Assembly (NCBI GenBank): GCA_036345935.2
Contig: JADWOT020000732.1
Span: 20,001 to 84,000 of the forward strand
Length of the DNA stretch: 64,000 nt
Source: Taenia hydatigena
Taxonomy: Eukaryota > Platyhelminthes > Cestoda > Cyclophyllidea > Taeniidae
Direction of reading: 5' to 3'
Shown in pieces: positions 12,601-24,799 of this stretch. Each line of letters begins with the position of its first letter. Position 1 is the stretch's first letter. Position numbers and translations under genes: made by a program. The notes below the pieces were generated by a model that did not search any database, was not told the origin of the DNA, and saw only the letters and a program-made list of their open reading frames with translations.

Positions 12601-15600
12601 AGAGGTCAATCGCACAACTAACCGTCAAACATTCTCTTCTACGCGTTTCATCGTCTTCTACCATTCATCTTGCTTCCCATTGTCGTTCCTATCATCCAGT
12701 TTTCGTCAGTGCTTCACTCGCGCTATTTTTCTCCTCGACTCTGGTCTCCTTCTCATGCTCCACTTTCGCCACCTCCCTCTCCATCTCCTCGTCCCTCCCA
12801 ACTACTCACCCAGCCAGTCCAGAGGTGCCAAGAACCCAAAGCAGGTAGATATCGTAAAAATTAACAGTAAATTATTATATGCCAACCCCTCCTTCTCTCC
12901 TTGTGTAATTTTCTTCTCCTTCTCCCTCACTTTATTTGCATGCAGCATTTCAATGTAATCACAACTGATACGCCAGTTTCAACTACTTGGAAAACAAAAA
13001 CTACAGTTAATCTCTTTAAGTATGTGGTGCTATATTAACTCATATTTTCCCCAGTAATTTAGGATGGAGAAATACGTAAAGGAGTATCACAATACTGTGC
13101 AGAGACATCCTATGATCACCTTTCCTAATGCCCTTCTCGCTCTCCTCACCCTCGCTCCTCTCCTTCTCTCGACTTCATGCGTCTATTCCAACCCAACTAT
13201 TCCTTCGTCCCTTCCTGCTAAACGACCATGCTACTCCGCATTCTCTGGATAATTGCAATCATAGCCATTGTTCCCCTGGAGTACGAAGCGATGATTTGCC
13301 TATGTATCAGGTTGGGAATACCTTTTCACGAGCTGCGTTGCATTCTTTGAGAGTGAGTACCCGATTCCTTTTAATCAATTCACACCTTACATATCTCTTA
13401 CTATGCCACTCTTACTTTTATGCAAATTAAATGCGTCAACGATCGCCAAGTCGATGGCAGCAGCAGTAGCAGCTGAACACCAAAGTATAACAATTTGTCC
13501 GATAATCATACCTCACTTTGGAAGCTCTTTAACGAGGTGCGCGTGACTAGACCTGACAAAATCAGACTAGATTGGGCTGGATCAGAGCAGACTAGACTAG
13601 CCATCTATGCTGGACCATGACAGACTAGGATAGGATGAAAAAAGGAGAAAGTGGGCAGTGCTATCTGATCTATGGTTGGTGCCTCATTCCCAGAGACGGC
13701 ATCCTACGTTATCAATTTGGTCTGTCCTATCACTCCAATTTGTCACTCCAAATCGACTAATCACAGCCCATGACACTAAATTTGAATTATTTGTTTTACT
13801 CTCACTGATATTAGGGGCCAATGTACACGCGTAGGAACTAGGTCTAATAACGTCTGTGAAAGGGAGAGGAAGAGATTTTTTGTCTACTCCCCTATTCAAT
13901 GCTTCGCTCCAACCACATGCTATATGCTCTCAAACACCGAGGCTTGCATTATTTCCCACCGTTTATGCTTCATGCATTCCACTCGCTCAAAGAAGAGGAG
14001 TAAGTACTCCCACAACTCGTCTCCTTACCCTGGTATTTCCACTTTGGTGACATGGAAACGCCTCGCTTCTCTTACGTTTGCCTTCTCTGAACCCAATATC
14101 AATTCGTTTCCGTCTCCTCTTCCTACCTCAACCACCACCGACATCCGTTAATTAAGTCTCACCCATTCCCTCAATCGTCTCACTTCTCATTACGACATGA
14201 GTACATATTCAGATATTCAAACATTCGGGAGTATTCAATTTATTCAACAAAAATGTAGTGTCATCAGTGAAGGATGTGCATGGATTACTTCCATTGCAGA
14301 GATTGCCTCATGCTTCATCTCCGCCACTCTAACCAAAATCACTACTCTTCTTCATGATCACACAGAAACGGATAATCGTCTTCCTTCATTTGAAGTGGAA
14401 GCAATTCTACGACATGGAAGGATGCAGAAGAGCCAACCAACGACTTCTCGTACGCGTGCTCCATTGGATGCACGCTACACCGAATTAGCCAGTAGGAAGC
14501 AACCTCGCAGCTGATTGGCTGTGACAAATACACGCTTTTGGATAGTGGTTGAGTTTTATTTGGGTTAACTCGCAGTTCAATGCTCGCTTCATAAGCCTGC
14601 CAAGCCGAATTTAGAGCGTTGAAATAATCAAGGTTTGATGCGATAATGTTCATTTGTAGGGTCCGTTATTGCCTGAGTTGCGAAGTACTTTTCACTAAGG
14701 TAGGTGGGAAGATTAAGTCATTTTCAATGTAATGGGTTCACCTGCACGATTTTACAAGTAATCAGAATGCACTTAGCATGCATTGTATTCTGTTGCGGCT
14801 TGTGCTGCACTACCACAGATCATCCTTGCGATTCACTCTTTTCACGAGACACTCACCTCCATACTACACAGAAGTGGCGAACTCAATCCCATTGTCTTCG
14901 TCCGTCACCTAAAAACTAGTGCCTAGGAATGGATTGCTATTTCATTTCTGCGAAATCTTATATGCTCAGCGGTGCCTATATGCCATGCGCATTGAGCACT
15001 AATCTCAAACCTGAGAACAGCATCCTCTTTGATTCAGAGACTCTCATTAATGACTTTGATCTGACACATAATATATCCTAGGCGAAGAACGTTCAAATGC
15101 AAGCGAATTTGCACACTGGGATAGAAATCAAAATGAAGAAAAATATGTAGAATCTGAGCCTTCTAATGGGCTGCATTGTATCTTGACGAGTTCAGCTGGG
15201 CGCCAGAAACACTACTGGGGAAATTAGTTGGCCAAGATTTGTCAGCTATGGAACTAAGAATATGTGACGCTTCTTAGTGTCTCTCCATGAATTATCGAGC
15301 TGTGTCCCGTACTACAATGTCCAGCCATCCTACACGGAAAGAACTTTGATTTGGTCAAAGTCGCTTCTTGTACAATGTAATTACCTTAACTTTCCTCCAT
15401 ATATGTTTTGTTGCAATCGCGTGATAACCTTCCAATGCCGTTGAGGGAGCTTAAGTCCTCGCTTTGCACTAGTCCTTGGTTCTTCATCCTCCATGTGCTA
15501 CTACATCGATTGGAGCAAAACGCAACTTTGTGGTCAAGCTACATGGACTTGCCGCAGAAACTCACTTCCAACACTGTTGCAGCCAATGTAATTGCATCCA

Positions 15601-15820
15601 TCCTGCATTCTACTTTGTTTTTCACTGTCCACTCCTCTTATGCAGTTTAGTGCCGCATACCACAAATTCTTGATTAGCGTAGCCGTGATTGCCAGCCTAA
15701 TCATTTGTCCTGTCAGTAGCCTGGCGAAAAATCTGACACTTTTTGAAGGCTGACATCATCAATTCAGCCGAGTTAATGGAATTAGTGTGGTCAATGCAAG
15801 AAAAAATTTCCCTCCTTTCC
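9666..15820. other. No gene recognised; pyrimidine-rich tracts and short frames
   Basis: This holds several pyrimidine-rich tracts (about 12640-12830, 13120-13220 and 14030-14180) that create spurious Ser/Pro/Leu-rich frames such as 12518-12958. A small run of AGACTAG-type units occurs at about 13540-13640. The frame at 14197-14514 (105 codons) has ordinary composition, but an equally long frame overlaps it on the other strand, so neither is claimed. No repeat partner was noticed elsewhere in the window. Confidence 0.35.
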
Positions 15821-15829
15821 CCTTCCTTC

Positions 15830-16000
15830 TAGGTTAATGTGCATCTAAAGGCACATGGTGCTATCGGCGGCCTCATCAGAAAATAAATGAGTGCGAGCAC
15901 GTTGCAGTTTAATTTGAGGAATGCAGCTTCAAATGTATCGTCGATTGCACGATTCGTTACAAAGTGACTTGCAAATGGAAAATCATTGCTAATGTATGTC
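15830..16000 (-). repeat. Short dispersed repeat H, copy 1
   Basis: Read on the minus strand, this shares the CTGATGAGGCC block and the flanking gatgcatttgaa-type sequence with 32390-32480. A related CTGATGAGGCC block lies near 34270. The two main copies give a similar peptide (FLMRPP and LLMRPP), but it is too short to argue for coding function. Confidence 0.4.
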
Positions 16001-16850
16001 AGATTAAAATTCAATGTGCCTCTTTTGACTTCATTTTTTCTGTATTTCTTTTAATTTTTGTTTTTGTTCAGGTAGTACATCAAATGCTTAGGTGTGCATC
16101 GTTATAATGTTTTCACTTCCTTTTAAAATGCAGTTTTTTCTTCAGTACCAACAGCATGCAGCTTGTGTTTGAGACTTGATAACTAACTGCAGACGAACTT
16201 CCACATCCCAGTGGATATCCGTCACAGCACATTCGCAGGTGATTGAAGCACTTCCCGCAGACACAACGCCACGAAACGTACAGACAATTATTAACTTTGT
16301 CAAAGTTAATAAGGTATCCGCTCGCTGTCGCATTAGTTGCTTCAGCCATGTAATTGTGCTCAGTTACTACTCGATTGGATCCCGTTTGTACCTCGTCTTC
16401 CATTATGCATTGATCTTAAGTTGCACTAGCGAAAATGGTTGTGATTTTGATTTTACAAGTCTTTCCAAATGTTTTCTTCGAGTGACTCATCGTCATCAAA
16501 ATCAAACTGTGTAGACCATTTTATAATGAGCGATTCATTTTACCACTGTCCATCACACCTGTTCCAAGTGCTCTACAAAAGAGTCTGGCAAAAAGCATAG
16601 CCCTGCTTTAGCTTCAAAACTGGAGTGAACAACGTTCTGTTTTAGACAAATCAAGGTGAGCAGCATAAAGTGCTGCGTCAGTACTGATGTACGGGCCTTA
16701 TGGGAGCCAAAATATGGCCGCAACAAGTGCCGTTAGGAACCACGGAAAACTCTTTTAATCGCCTAATGCATTTTCAGACCGCCTACAATTGGATATCACT
16801 GAACACACAATTAACAGGCAAAGAGATATTGTTTGGTCGTGAAAAAGAGC
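16000..16850. other. No gene recognised
   Basis: The longest frame is 16113-16403 on the minus strand (96 codons, Cys-rich in the middle). It matches no family I know and is overlapped by a 112-codon frame on the plus strand. No repeat partner was noticed. Confidence 0.3.
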
Positions 16851-16854
16851 GCAT

Positions 16855-17240
16855 GAATGGTTAACAACAAATTGGCATCTTTAGACACTACAGCACAAAA
16901 CGATGCTCGAAACTGCTCATAGGATACGGGTCTTATTTGATAATCAATTATGTCACTTATGATAGATTTGAAAACGAAAACGTGTTTATAATAACATCAA
17001 GGAAAATCCAGACAATATAGGTTTGATCATTTTTTAAAAATAAATAGAGTACTGCACTGAATATTATTGGCGAGAGAAGTGTGTGGAACTAAATACACTA
17101 ACTAGTGGGTTTTGGCATAGCTCCACCATTTCAAGACAAAAGCCGCATTGTTCATGATCGAATAACGCCTAATTTGGAACTGGATGCCGCATAGAGTGCT
17201 AAAACTCCTCAGCTATTTCTGACACAAAAGTACAGTAGTT
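16855..17240 (+). repeat. Dispersed repeat C, copy 1
   Basis: This aligns with 40210-40740, and inverted with 33100-33545. Shared landmarks are gcacaaaa followed by gaaactgctca, gaatattattggcgaga, and a gccgcattgttcatgatc block near 17140-17160. It is noncoding and strongly diverged between copies. Confidence 0.65.
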
Positions 17241-17389
17241 ATTTGAATAAAACAAGAATCATTAGTAGATTTTGTGTTATATTTTCATGTCATTGAATGG
17301 TGTGCCGTGAATTGCCACTCGATGTGTCTTTTTGATGCGTGTGATTCCCCGCTGACGTTATTGACGTAATGAAAGGGAGAAATGCACCT

Positions 17390-17595
17390 TCTTTCCCATG
17401 CGAGTGCCACAAAGAGCATTGAGCCAGTCATGCTCTGTCTTCTAGCCATTTTGATACTGTACACGTTATAAAGGGTGAAGTTATTCAACATTCGGCTAAA
17501 CGAAAACGCCTTTCTTAGAGTCGATGTAAGCCTACGCTTGTCTTCCTCGGTACCCACAACGAGTTAACTTACTGCCATTTTAGTCATTACTAAAT
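17390..17595 (+). repeat. Dispersed repeat I, copy 1
   Basis: This matches 53060-53265 (same strand) and the mirrored 48635-48835 by shared order of gagcattgagcca, catgctct, aacgcctttcttaga and cacaacgagt. Identity is clearly lower than between the two histone arms, so this is an older copy of a sequence that now also lies downstream of H2A. Confidence 0.6.
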
Positions 17596-18324
17596 TGCGC
17601 TCTTGAGTTTGTCCTTCCCTATTTAGAAGCCGAATGATTACCAGTGCAAAAGGAAAGCGAGACGAGTAGTGTTGCATATCATTCCAGTACTTATAGGAAA
17701 CAATCCCATATACCACGCTATTTGTTATTAAACATCTTATTGTATAGCAAATTTTTATACATTTTTAGAAGAGTCAGCTTTTGCTATCACTTTTGCGAGC
17801 ATCTCAGATACTTTAAATCGCTCAGTCCCGATTGGCCGAAAAAAATTGATGAAGACAAATCTGCAGCACGTGGCGTGGCATCTCTTAAGTCACGTGTACA
17901 GTTCAAGTTTTAAATTTACCAGCGGATTTGGGAGTATGGGAGGGCGGCATATCTCCAGATTTAGTGGCCTTTCTATTGTTAGTCTGCGGAAAGTTAAGGT
18001 GCTGACCCAGCCACCATGGCAGATGTCTAATGCCATGGGTCAAGAATGAGCATTGAGTTGAAAAGCCCCATAATGACATTGCTATTTGTGAGCGAAGGCC
18101 CTGTCTCTGGCGATCAGATTTATTATGTGTAGCATGATAGTAAGTAAAGATTATCAGCATTAGCGTAAGATATTTTGAGGCAAGCCCTAAAGGCATTCAG
18201 TCTGAATGAAAGTACAGCAAAGGCTAGAATGAAATAGTGCAACGCCCTAAATGTGAAGCTCAATGAATCAGTGTAATTATTTTGTTGTAACCCTTATTAG
18301 GGCACTTGATGACTATGAGTCAAC

Positions 18325-18593
18325 CGCATTCCTCATGGGATGATGAACATCCGAGCGAGATATATGAGTGAAATCACTGATAAGGGGCTCAAACAAGAAG
18401 ATAAAATACGGTGCAATCCGATACGACATTAAGCATATGGAATGTATTGAACCATAAGGCGTCGAAGAAAAGAGAGCAGGTAAAATCAAAAGGTGCAAAT
18501 ATGAGGATTAGAACCTTCAACTACGATTCGATTCAACTAACCACATCTTACAGAAGACAACAAATCACAAATGCGGACAGATTTCCCGGTGCA
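18325..18593 (-). repeat. Dispersed repeat D, copy 1
   Basis: This is in direct orientation with 20805-21080 and inverted relative to 22640-22820, 30090-30330 and 61080-61300. Landmarks are atgatgaacatcc, aatcactgataaggggctca, gtgcaatccgata and agcatatggaatgta. It ends exactly where the outer inverted arm begins. Confidence 0.7.
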
Positions 18594-18979
18594 GGTGCTT
18601 GCGTTGACCAGATCGCAGAATGGAGCGTGGTAGGTGCATGGCGCATCAACATCGTTGTCGTGTAAGAGCAGCGATTTGTAGTCCAAAATTGGAAAAGCCT
18701 TAAGCATGAACGGGGTAAAGAAGTGGTGCGAATGAAAGGCATATGCACTGGCCACAAGTTCGACAACCTACAACTGGAGTGGAACCGATGTGTCTTGATG
18801 TGATCATTATGATGAGCACCACTACTATAATAGGTTTTGGCAGAATGACTACCGTAAACGTGATCACTGTGACACAGCAAATCAAACTTCCTTACTTTCA
18901 AATTCGATATCAGCCCGACTTACTGCTTTTTGCCTGTAGAGTTATCAAAGAAGCATTGAGAAGGGTGATATTGATGAAA

Positions 18980-19210
18980 AAATAGTCAAACAAAGTTGAC
19001 TATTTGGTCCCTAAGCATGCTGTTCTGGTAAGCAGAACAGGATCACACCTCGTTGCTCTAAGCCGCTTCTCCAAGGGGATGCCTTAGAGAAGTCGTAAAC
19101 TACATTTTCCTTCCAGTCAAGGCGTTTCGCCACCAAAGGCTGGTGGATGAAAGGCCTTACGTAGCTCTAAAATATCTTTCAAATTTATTAAAAGCAAGTT
19201 CCTTAGAGCT
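18980..19210. other. Chain of five compact hairpins
   Basis: Perfect or near-perfect stems follow each other: 18980-19005 (10-bp stem, 6-nt loop), 19020-19040 (7-bp stem), 19056-19089 (7-bp ctctaag/cttagag), 19119-19158 (9-bp stem with one mismatch, enclosing ccacc/ggtgg at 19130-19146) and 19163-19210 (8-bp agctctaa/ttagagct). The same run recurs inverted at about 62897-63127 because the arms are duplicated. Such density suggests a structured RNA or a transposon-end or foldback structure; its function is unknown. Confidence 0.7.
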
Positions 19211-20060
19211 GGCTTTATCGGTTTTCGAATATTTCGGTTTCTGCCCTAAACTCTTCCTCCTCCTCTTGCTGTGCTTCCAACTCATGCACCAATCAGCATC
19301 GTGCTGACAGTTGTTTGTCCAAATAATTGCTGCAACTTTGACAGCTATTCAATCTGAATTCGATGCAATATCCACGTAGGCTAGCAATTCGGCTACAGAC
19401 GTAGTTTGAGGTCGAACGAAAAGTTATACGAATGGTTGGTACTTATAAGTTGTCAACTATGGCGTTAATTGTCAAAAGGACTGCCTGAGTTGCCATGTCT
19501 CACTAGCTGCCACTGATACCTGATGCGACCTCTTGAGGCCGTCGTATCAGCGTCAGAGCACTGGTCACTTCTCTTGTAGACATGAGCCATCATTGACTCT
19601 GCGTCAAGCCTTTTTGATCACTCTAGCTGATACTTTTCGAAAAGTAGGCAAGTATAAGATACCTTATGCTAGTATGGTGGAGAAGACTACTTTTTAGTTG
19701 AAATTAACTTCCTAGCTTCCTACTAAGCAGTATTGTTTTAATGTGAGAGCCATGCGATTGTGGCAACACAGTCTCATAAAAATGCAGTAGTTTTGGGCAA
19801 GGGGATGTGCTTGTAATAGTCTGATAAAGGAGGGTCTTACTGACACAGGCTGGATTACTCTTGAGCTCCTAAGTAGAGTAACAGAAGAGAGACCGTAAAA
19901 TTGGGAATCCGGGTGCTCTGACGTAAGCATGTGGACAATTTACGAACTCCCACACTTGCAGAATATAGTAAGCAGATACTGTTGTCGCGTTCCATATCAT
20001 TCTACATGGTAAATCATAGCAGGCTGACCTTCAAGTTTGCTTGTTTCACTCCCTTGTGCC
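19205..20060 (+). repeat. Dispersed repeat family B, copy 2
   Basis: This aligns with 1-888 over its whole length in the same orientation. It carries an extra block at about 19780-19845 (gttttgggcaag to ctgacacag) not present in copy 1. Confidence 0.8.
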
Positions 20061-20339
20061 ACAAAAGAATTATCAGTTCTCTTCGAAAGACTGAAAGAAG
20101 CATTTGTGAATGCAAACTATACAGATACACTTTAAGAAACGCACTTCTATGCACTTACACTCAATTATTTTTTTGGTGTGATCGCCGATCGCACCATAGA
20201 CGGAGTATTCATTTCCACCACCGAAGTCACTGTCTCTTCCTTTGGTATTGCCCTATTCAATGGAGTAGCATGTACTGAAACGATCAGCAATCAAGTACAG
20301 TGCAAAAGGATGTAGCATGATGGGATAGAAATTGACCTC

Positions 20340-20540
20340 ACGAAACACCACAAATGTGTCACAAATGACGTAAGTCGTTTGTAAGAACAGTTTTTGGTCT
20401 CATTTTTGTACTGCAGCGTCTAAAATGCCAATTATTTATCAAGAGTTCCCGCGCCCTTTTATTTCACCGTCAGTTGCCTCCATGCCTTACTGTACCCTGA
20501 AACAGGTCTGACAATGCTTAATATACGTCGGGTTGGAAAC
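20340..20540 (-). repeat. Dispersed repeat C, partial copy 2
   Basis: The order tgtcacaaatgacgtaagt, gtctcattttt, ttatttcaccgtcagt and catgccttactg matches the reverse complement of the 40.1-40.3 kb copy and the 33.3-33.5 kb copy. It is mirrored at 61567-61767. Confidence 0.65.
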
Positions 20541-20589
20541 ATCACCTGTAGATAAAGTCGCTAATCCAATCACTTTTCCTCTGGGAGCT

Positions 20590-20810
20590 CTACTCCAATC
20601 AAAATGGCCTAAGGAAAAAACGAGAGTCACAGGCCCTTGCACAACGATGCAACAAAATCGCTTAGAGAAGGAGCGAAAAGCGCATCCTCGTGTAGACAGG
20701 AACTACAAAATTGACTACAGGAGGAAGGAAAACCGCAGTCTCGTGTGGACGAATACAACAAAATTGCCCACGGAAGGAACAAAAATCACTGTCTCGTGCA
20801 ATCCTCATAA
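20590..20810 (+). repeat. Minisatellite units related to 6.0-6.9 kb
   Basis: About four units of about 52 bases carry the core ctcgtgtggacgaatacaac then aaaattg and an A/G-rich spacer. This is the same architecture as the 6045-6895 array. The unit length near a multiple of three is not exact, so the 123-codon frame over it (20533-20904) is taken as a by-product of the repeat. Confidence 0.65.
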
Positions 20811-21080
20811 GATGATGAACATCCAAGCGAGGGGTATGAGTAAAATCACTGATAAGGGGCTCAAATGCGAAGATAAAATGCGGTGCAATCCGATACAACA
20901 TTAAGCATATGGAATGTATGGAATCATGGAACGTCAAAGAAAAGATAGTAGGTAAATTAAAAGGTGCAAATGGTCAAAATGTGAGAATTAGAACCTTCAA
21001 CCACGATTAGGTTCAACTGACCACATCTTACAGAAGGCAACAAATAATAAGTGAAGACAAATTCCCTGATGTAGGCGCAT
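20805..21080 (-). repeat. Dispersed repeat D, copy 2
   Basis: Same landmarks and orientation as 18325-18593. It joins onto repeat A at 21300-22200 in the same order seen inverted at 59.9-61.3 kb and 28.9-30.5 kb, so A and D belong to one composite repeat of roughly 1.6 kb or more. Confidence 0.7.
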
Positions 21081-21299
21081 TCTCACGTGTCACTGAAGCA
21101 GTGATTATAACCCTTGCAGTAGATCCGTCAGCACAAGTCATGTAGACGACATATCCCTTCCCTTCTCGGCTAGCGCTGCTTCAATGAACGCATTCAGCTA
21201 ATTGTTTGTGCTCAGCCGCATCTCGATGGTCCCATAAAGTAAAAGGCGGAAGTTAGTCTTGCAAACAGTAATTTCTTTTCCCTTTAAACAGGTCATTCT

Positions 21300-22200
21300 G
21301 ATCATTGTGTTTTATGCAGGGCAGCAAACGAGCAGAGAAAATGGATGTGGACTGAGTCCTAATGAACAAGATTGGGGTATGTGCCACTTCGTCGAGCAAA
21401 ATAAGGAAAGGCACGCAGACTGCAGATAAGAAATTGATAATCTACTAGAGGTTAGTATTAATTGAAAAGAGGAAAATCACAAGTGCGTAAGCACAGGAAC
21501 TTTTGTTTGGTTTACTTCGGTGCGTCAATATGATCATTCTGAATCGTAGTGCTCAGTATAACACAAAATCCTGTCAGTGACTTAAGCAGTGTGAACATCT
21601 CGAAGTGTGCATTTGCAGTTGTAGAAGGCAGTGCTTTTCTCTCCACAGACGAAACGTTTTTGCTGTAACACTTAAGCAAGCATTGAAGGAGCTGATGCTA
21701 TTAGTGATGTGGGGGAAGTGGCTGGGATGGTGCGAGAGGAAAGAGAAGTAATAGATTATGCGGGTGGTCATGAGGGCTGAGGGACAAGTAGTAATTTTCA
21801 TGAGGAGAACGAGCGTCAGCGACAACCGCGCGTAGATGCCCGTGGGTTTAGGCACCCCATCGAGGTTATTCTGCGTTGGTCTGTGTCAGTACACACGCTG
21901 GTGGCAGAAGTGGAAAGTCCGGGGTTGCTGACACACTTTGCTGCACTTCACCCATCTCTACCTTACTCTTGCCATCTCTGCAACTCTTTATTCTTCTACA
22001 CTTTTCCTACACATTTGCGCTATTTCGGGCAGTCGGTTCCTATGCCACCACATCACATTTCTTCGCATAGCACTTGGCTGCAGATAATTGCACGTATGTA
22101 TTACTGCATTGAACTGCATTTCCTTACGCAGGCACCGTAAATTTTTCTTCGACTTCAGTAGCAAAGGATTGTCAAGTGAGGTAGAACAAGACAGAGGAAT
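21300..22200 (-). repeat. Dispersed repeat A, copy 1
   Basis: This is read on the minus strand relative to 24800-25750, 28880-29800 and 59860-60700. Shared landmarks include gcgtagatgcccgtgggttt, gaagtggaaagtccggg, ctgacacactttgctgcac and ttgcagataattgcacgtat. Frames across it differ from copy to copy, so no conserved coding was found. Confidence 0.75.
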
Positions 22201-22269
22201 GGGAGTGGAGAGAAACTTCGCTTAAAGCAGCACCTTTACTCTAAGGATGTTAGAGACATATTGCAAGCT

Positions 22270-23020
22270 TGATTAAATGGACTTTTGTCACATCTTCCTC
22301 CTCCGCACTTTCCCTTCTCCACATGCTACTCATTGGCAAGGATGTAACCAGTGAAGTTGCTAAGGTGATCAAACATAATGTAAAAGAAATTAGTGCTTAC
22401 GAGTCCAACCTCAAACTTTCACTTATTCGGGAGCATCAGGATGTAGCTGAGCACAAGCAAGTAGTTAAATGCATTCTTTGAGAAAATAGTAGCTGACAGG
22501 TCTACAAAAAGCAGGACAATCACAGCATTGGCTTCAATTGCGAAAATGCTTAGATCATAAAAGCTGCCCTACATTATAGTTGCGATACCTCATGCAAACA
22601 TTATAATAGTCTGCACCTTTTTACGGTTTTCCATGCCCATCTTAAATAATTTGCCCTCTTTATTTCGTTGATTTGTGATACGATGCATTTTACTTGCGCG
22701 GCTTCTCATCGTGTCAGACCACGTTCAATCTTTTCATAGGTGCCCATGCTCCGTGATTTTATTCGCATCTCTTGCTCGGATGCCTAGCCGTTCGTAAAGA
22801 ATAGGCTTCAAAAATGTGGTTAGATTATAAATTTATCGACAGGCGATGATGAAATGCGTTGACTTTTGTGCTCTATGTTGCTGACTTCAATAGCCCAAAA
22901 ATTCCATGTCCATGTGTTGTGTATGGAAACGTGTCAAGCTCTTAAACAAATAAACAAGCGTATGTATGTGCGTACGCGCAAGAAATGCCAATGATACTGT
23001 TGACAGGATTGTGGGGAAGG
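22270..23020 (+). repeat. Composite A-D repeat, 3' part, copy in opposite orientation
   Basis: The segments agaaattagtgcttacgag, gctgagcacaagcaa, a diverged D block near 22680-22820 and aaataaacaagcgtatg follow the same order as 29800-30510. It directly abuts the minus-oriented A-D copy ending at 22200, making a head-to-head pair. Confidence 0.6.
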
Positions 23021-24799
23021 CTGTTGTCTGTACAAGTTTACAGAACTTTCATTTGATGAGTGACCTACGTGTCGTACAAAGAGATGTAGTAAAGGTATGC
23101 AGAAAACTATTTAAAATTCTTCCGCACGAGCATTACAAATGACTGACCTAAGGGGATATCAGGCTGAAGAAGTAACGTTGTGGCAGTTTCTGCTCTCAAG
23201 CTCGTTGGGCAAGTAAGCACAGACATTGGACGCAGCAGATCGAGTGTATACGAATCGGAGTGCATGCTTAAAAGCAAATTTTACCCTGTCTCTTTAATCC
23301 CACATTTGAGTTGCTACACCATTCCATTTAAGACTTCGATGTACCTTTCTTCAAGATGGACAAGGTGGAGACAGTTCTGAAATAGCTTACGTTAATACTG
23401 ATAACTTGTATGCGTACTACGCCACAGGCCTGAAAAGATATCATTAGAGGAAGAAGTGATGAGACAGCTGCCCTCAGGTTCCATGTTCGCAAGGAATTAA
23501 AGGTCACTGCGAGGCTTTGCAACTCAGCGCTCATTCATGTACAAGTCAGTCCACGACATCAGATATCTGCCCATGGAAGTTTGCACCAGAATCTTGAAAT
23601 TGGCGCATGTCGTGATTTTCCTGCTAATATCTGAGTTGACATAGCTACGCAAGGGGATAGCACAGTTCCGGACGATTTTAAACTGACTTGGAGGCATTAA
23701 AGCATTAGTAAAGCTTTATGCCCACAAGCATCGGATCAATTATGCTTGGCTATCTTTTCTCAGATTGACTTCACAAGCGTAGCAATGCATATTTTGATGG
23801 CACACATTCTTTGTAGACTACTTGCTTGCGTTAGCAGTGCACAATGTTATAGTAGTTGCTGTGTTTTGGACTGCTTGATTGCGACGGTAGACACTATGCC
23901 CCATAGCAGATGCCATCTTTGGTATCTTTCAAGAACGTAAGCAACCCACGAAGTGAGCACAATTGATTTGGGATCAGCTTCGCTTGTTGCTTTCTCAAGG
24001 ATTAAAGTATCTCATACTAGCATTAAAACGACTTCTTGCTAAAGCGAGGAAAAAAACGCGATTGCACAGCTATGCCTCATAAATTATAACTTTAAGAAGA
24101 ATTACAGCTCGCCGAGCTCTGATGTTCCACTTGGCCTAGTGAGTGGATAATCATGCAGGAGATCAGGATGCTGCACACTAAATATTAACCATACTCGAAG
24201 TAGTTTTGCCTTGCGTCTTGATAATATGGTTTATAATGTTCTACATGTTCTACTAATCAATGGCTACTCAGCCGTGCTGAACGTTAAAACATAAGTTGCA
24301 TTCATCAGCTTTGCCCCTTACTTGCCTTCCTGCAGACTTGGTGTTGTGCCTTGTTCCTACTGCTCGTGCATATTTGAACATTGCCGCTACCTTAAGCATC
24401 GGGTAAAAGAGAAGCGTTTGGGTGTGCAGATGTAGGTTATTGCACTAAGTAAAGGAAGAGAAGCACGCTTTCACTGGTTTTGATCCTGTGATTTAAGCCT
24501 CAGCTAAAAAGTAGTTATGATGATATTGAGATTACCACCTTCTCAACTCCTTAGTTTGTCGCCAAGTGGTTAATTAGTCTATCGTTCCTATAGGTGAGTC
24601 CCTACGCCTTAAGAAGGCATCTAATGTGTGCACAGGGACTGTGATTTATGTATTTGGGATTTATTCGCCTTCAAAAACACGAAGATGGGGGTCACTGAGT
24701 CACTTTCCTCTTCACTGTCCTTCACTTTGCCACCCTGTGTCTACAACAAAATTGGTGTGTGTCCGTAGACATTTTCTTCTCCTTCTTTTTAAAGGACGG
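23021..24799. other. No gene recognised
   Basis: Short frames only (23180-23380, 23746-23940). No repeat partner was noticed. Confidence 0.3.

Larger units (their letters stand above)
18594..22200 (+). repeat. Outer inverted duplication, left arm
   Basis: From 18594 to about 20970 this is almost identical to the reverse complement of 61140-63513, with constant coordinate sum (82107) at 18743/63364, 19931/62176 and 20533/61574, meaning no net length change. From about 21000 to 22200 similarity to 59800-61100 continues but falls gradually. The left edge is sharp: homology stops within the sequence caggtgcttgcg at 18594. The arm holds repeat B, part of C, minisatellite units, repeat D and repeat A, but no recognised gene. 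Confidence 0.85.

Noticed and set aside
12518..12958. 146-codon plus-strand frame
   Set aside because: Composition reflects a pyrimidine-rich tract (Ser/Phe/Leu/Pro); overlapping frames are equally open.
20533..20904. 123-codon frame identical at 61203-61574
   Set aside because: The identity follows from the duplicated arms, and the frame covers minisatellite units; no coding evidence.
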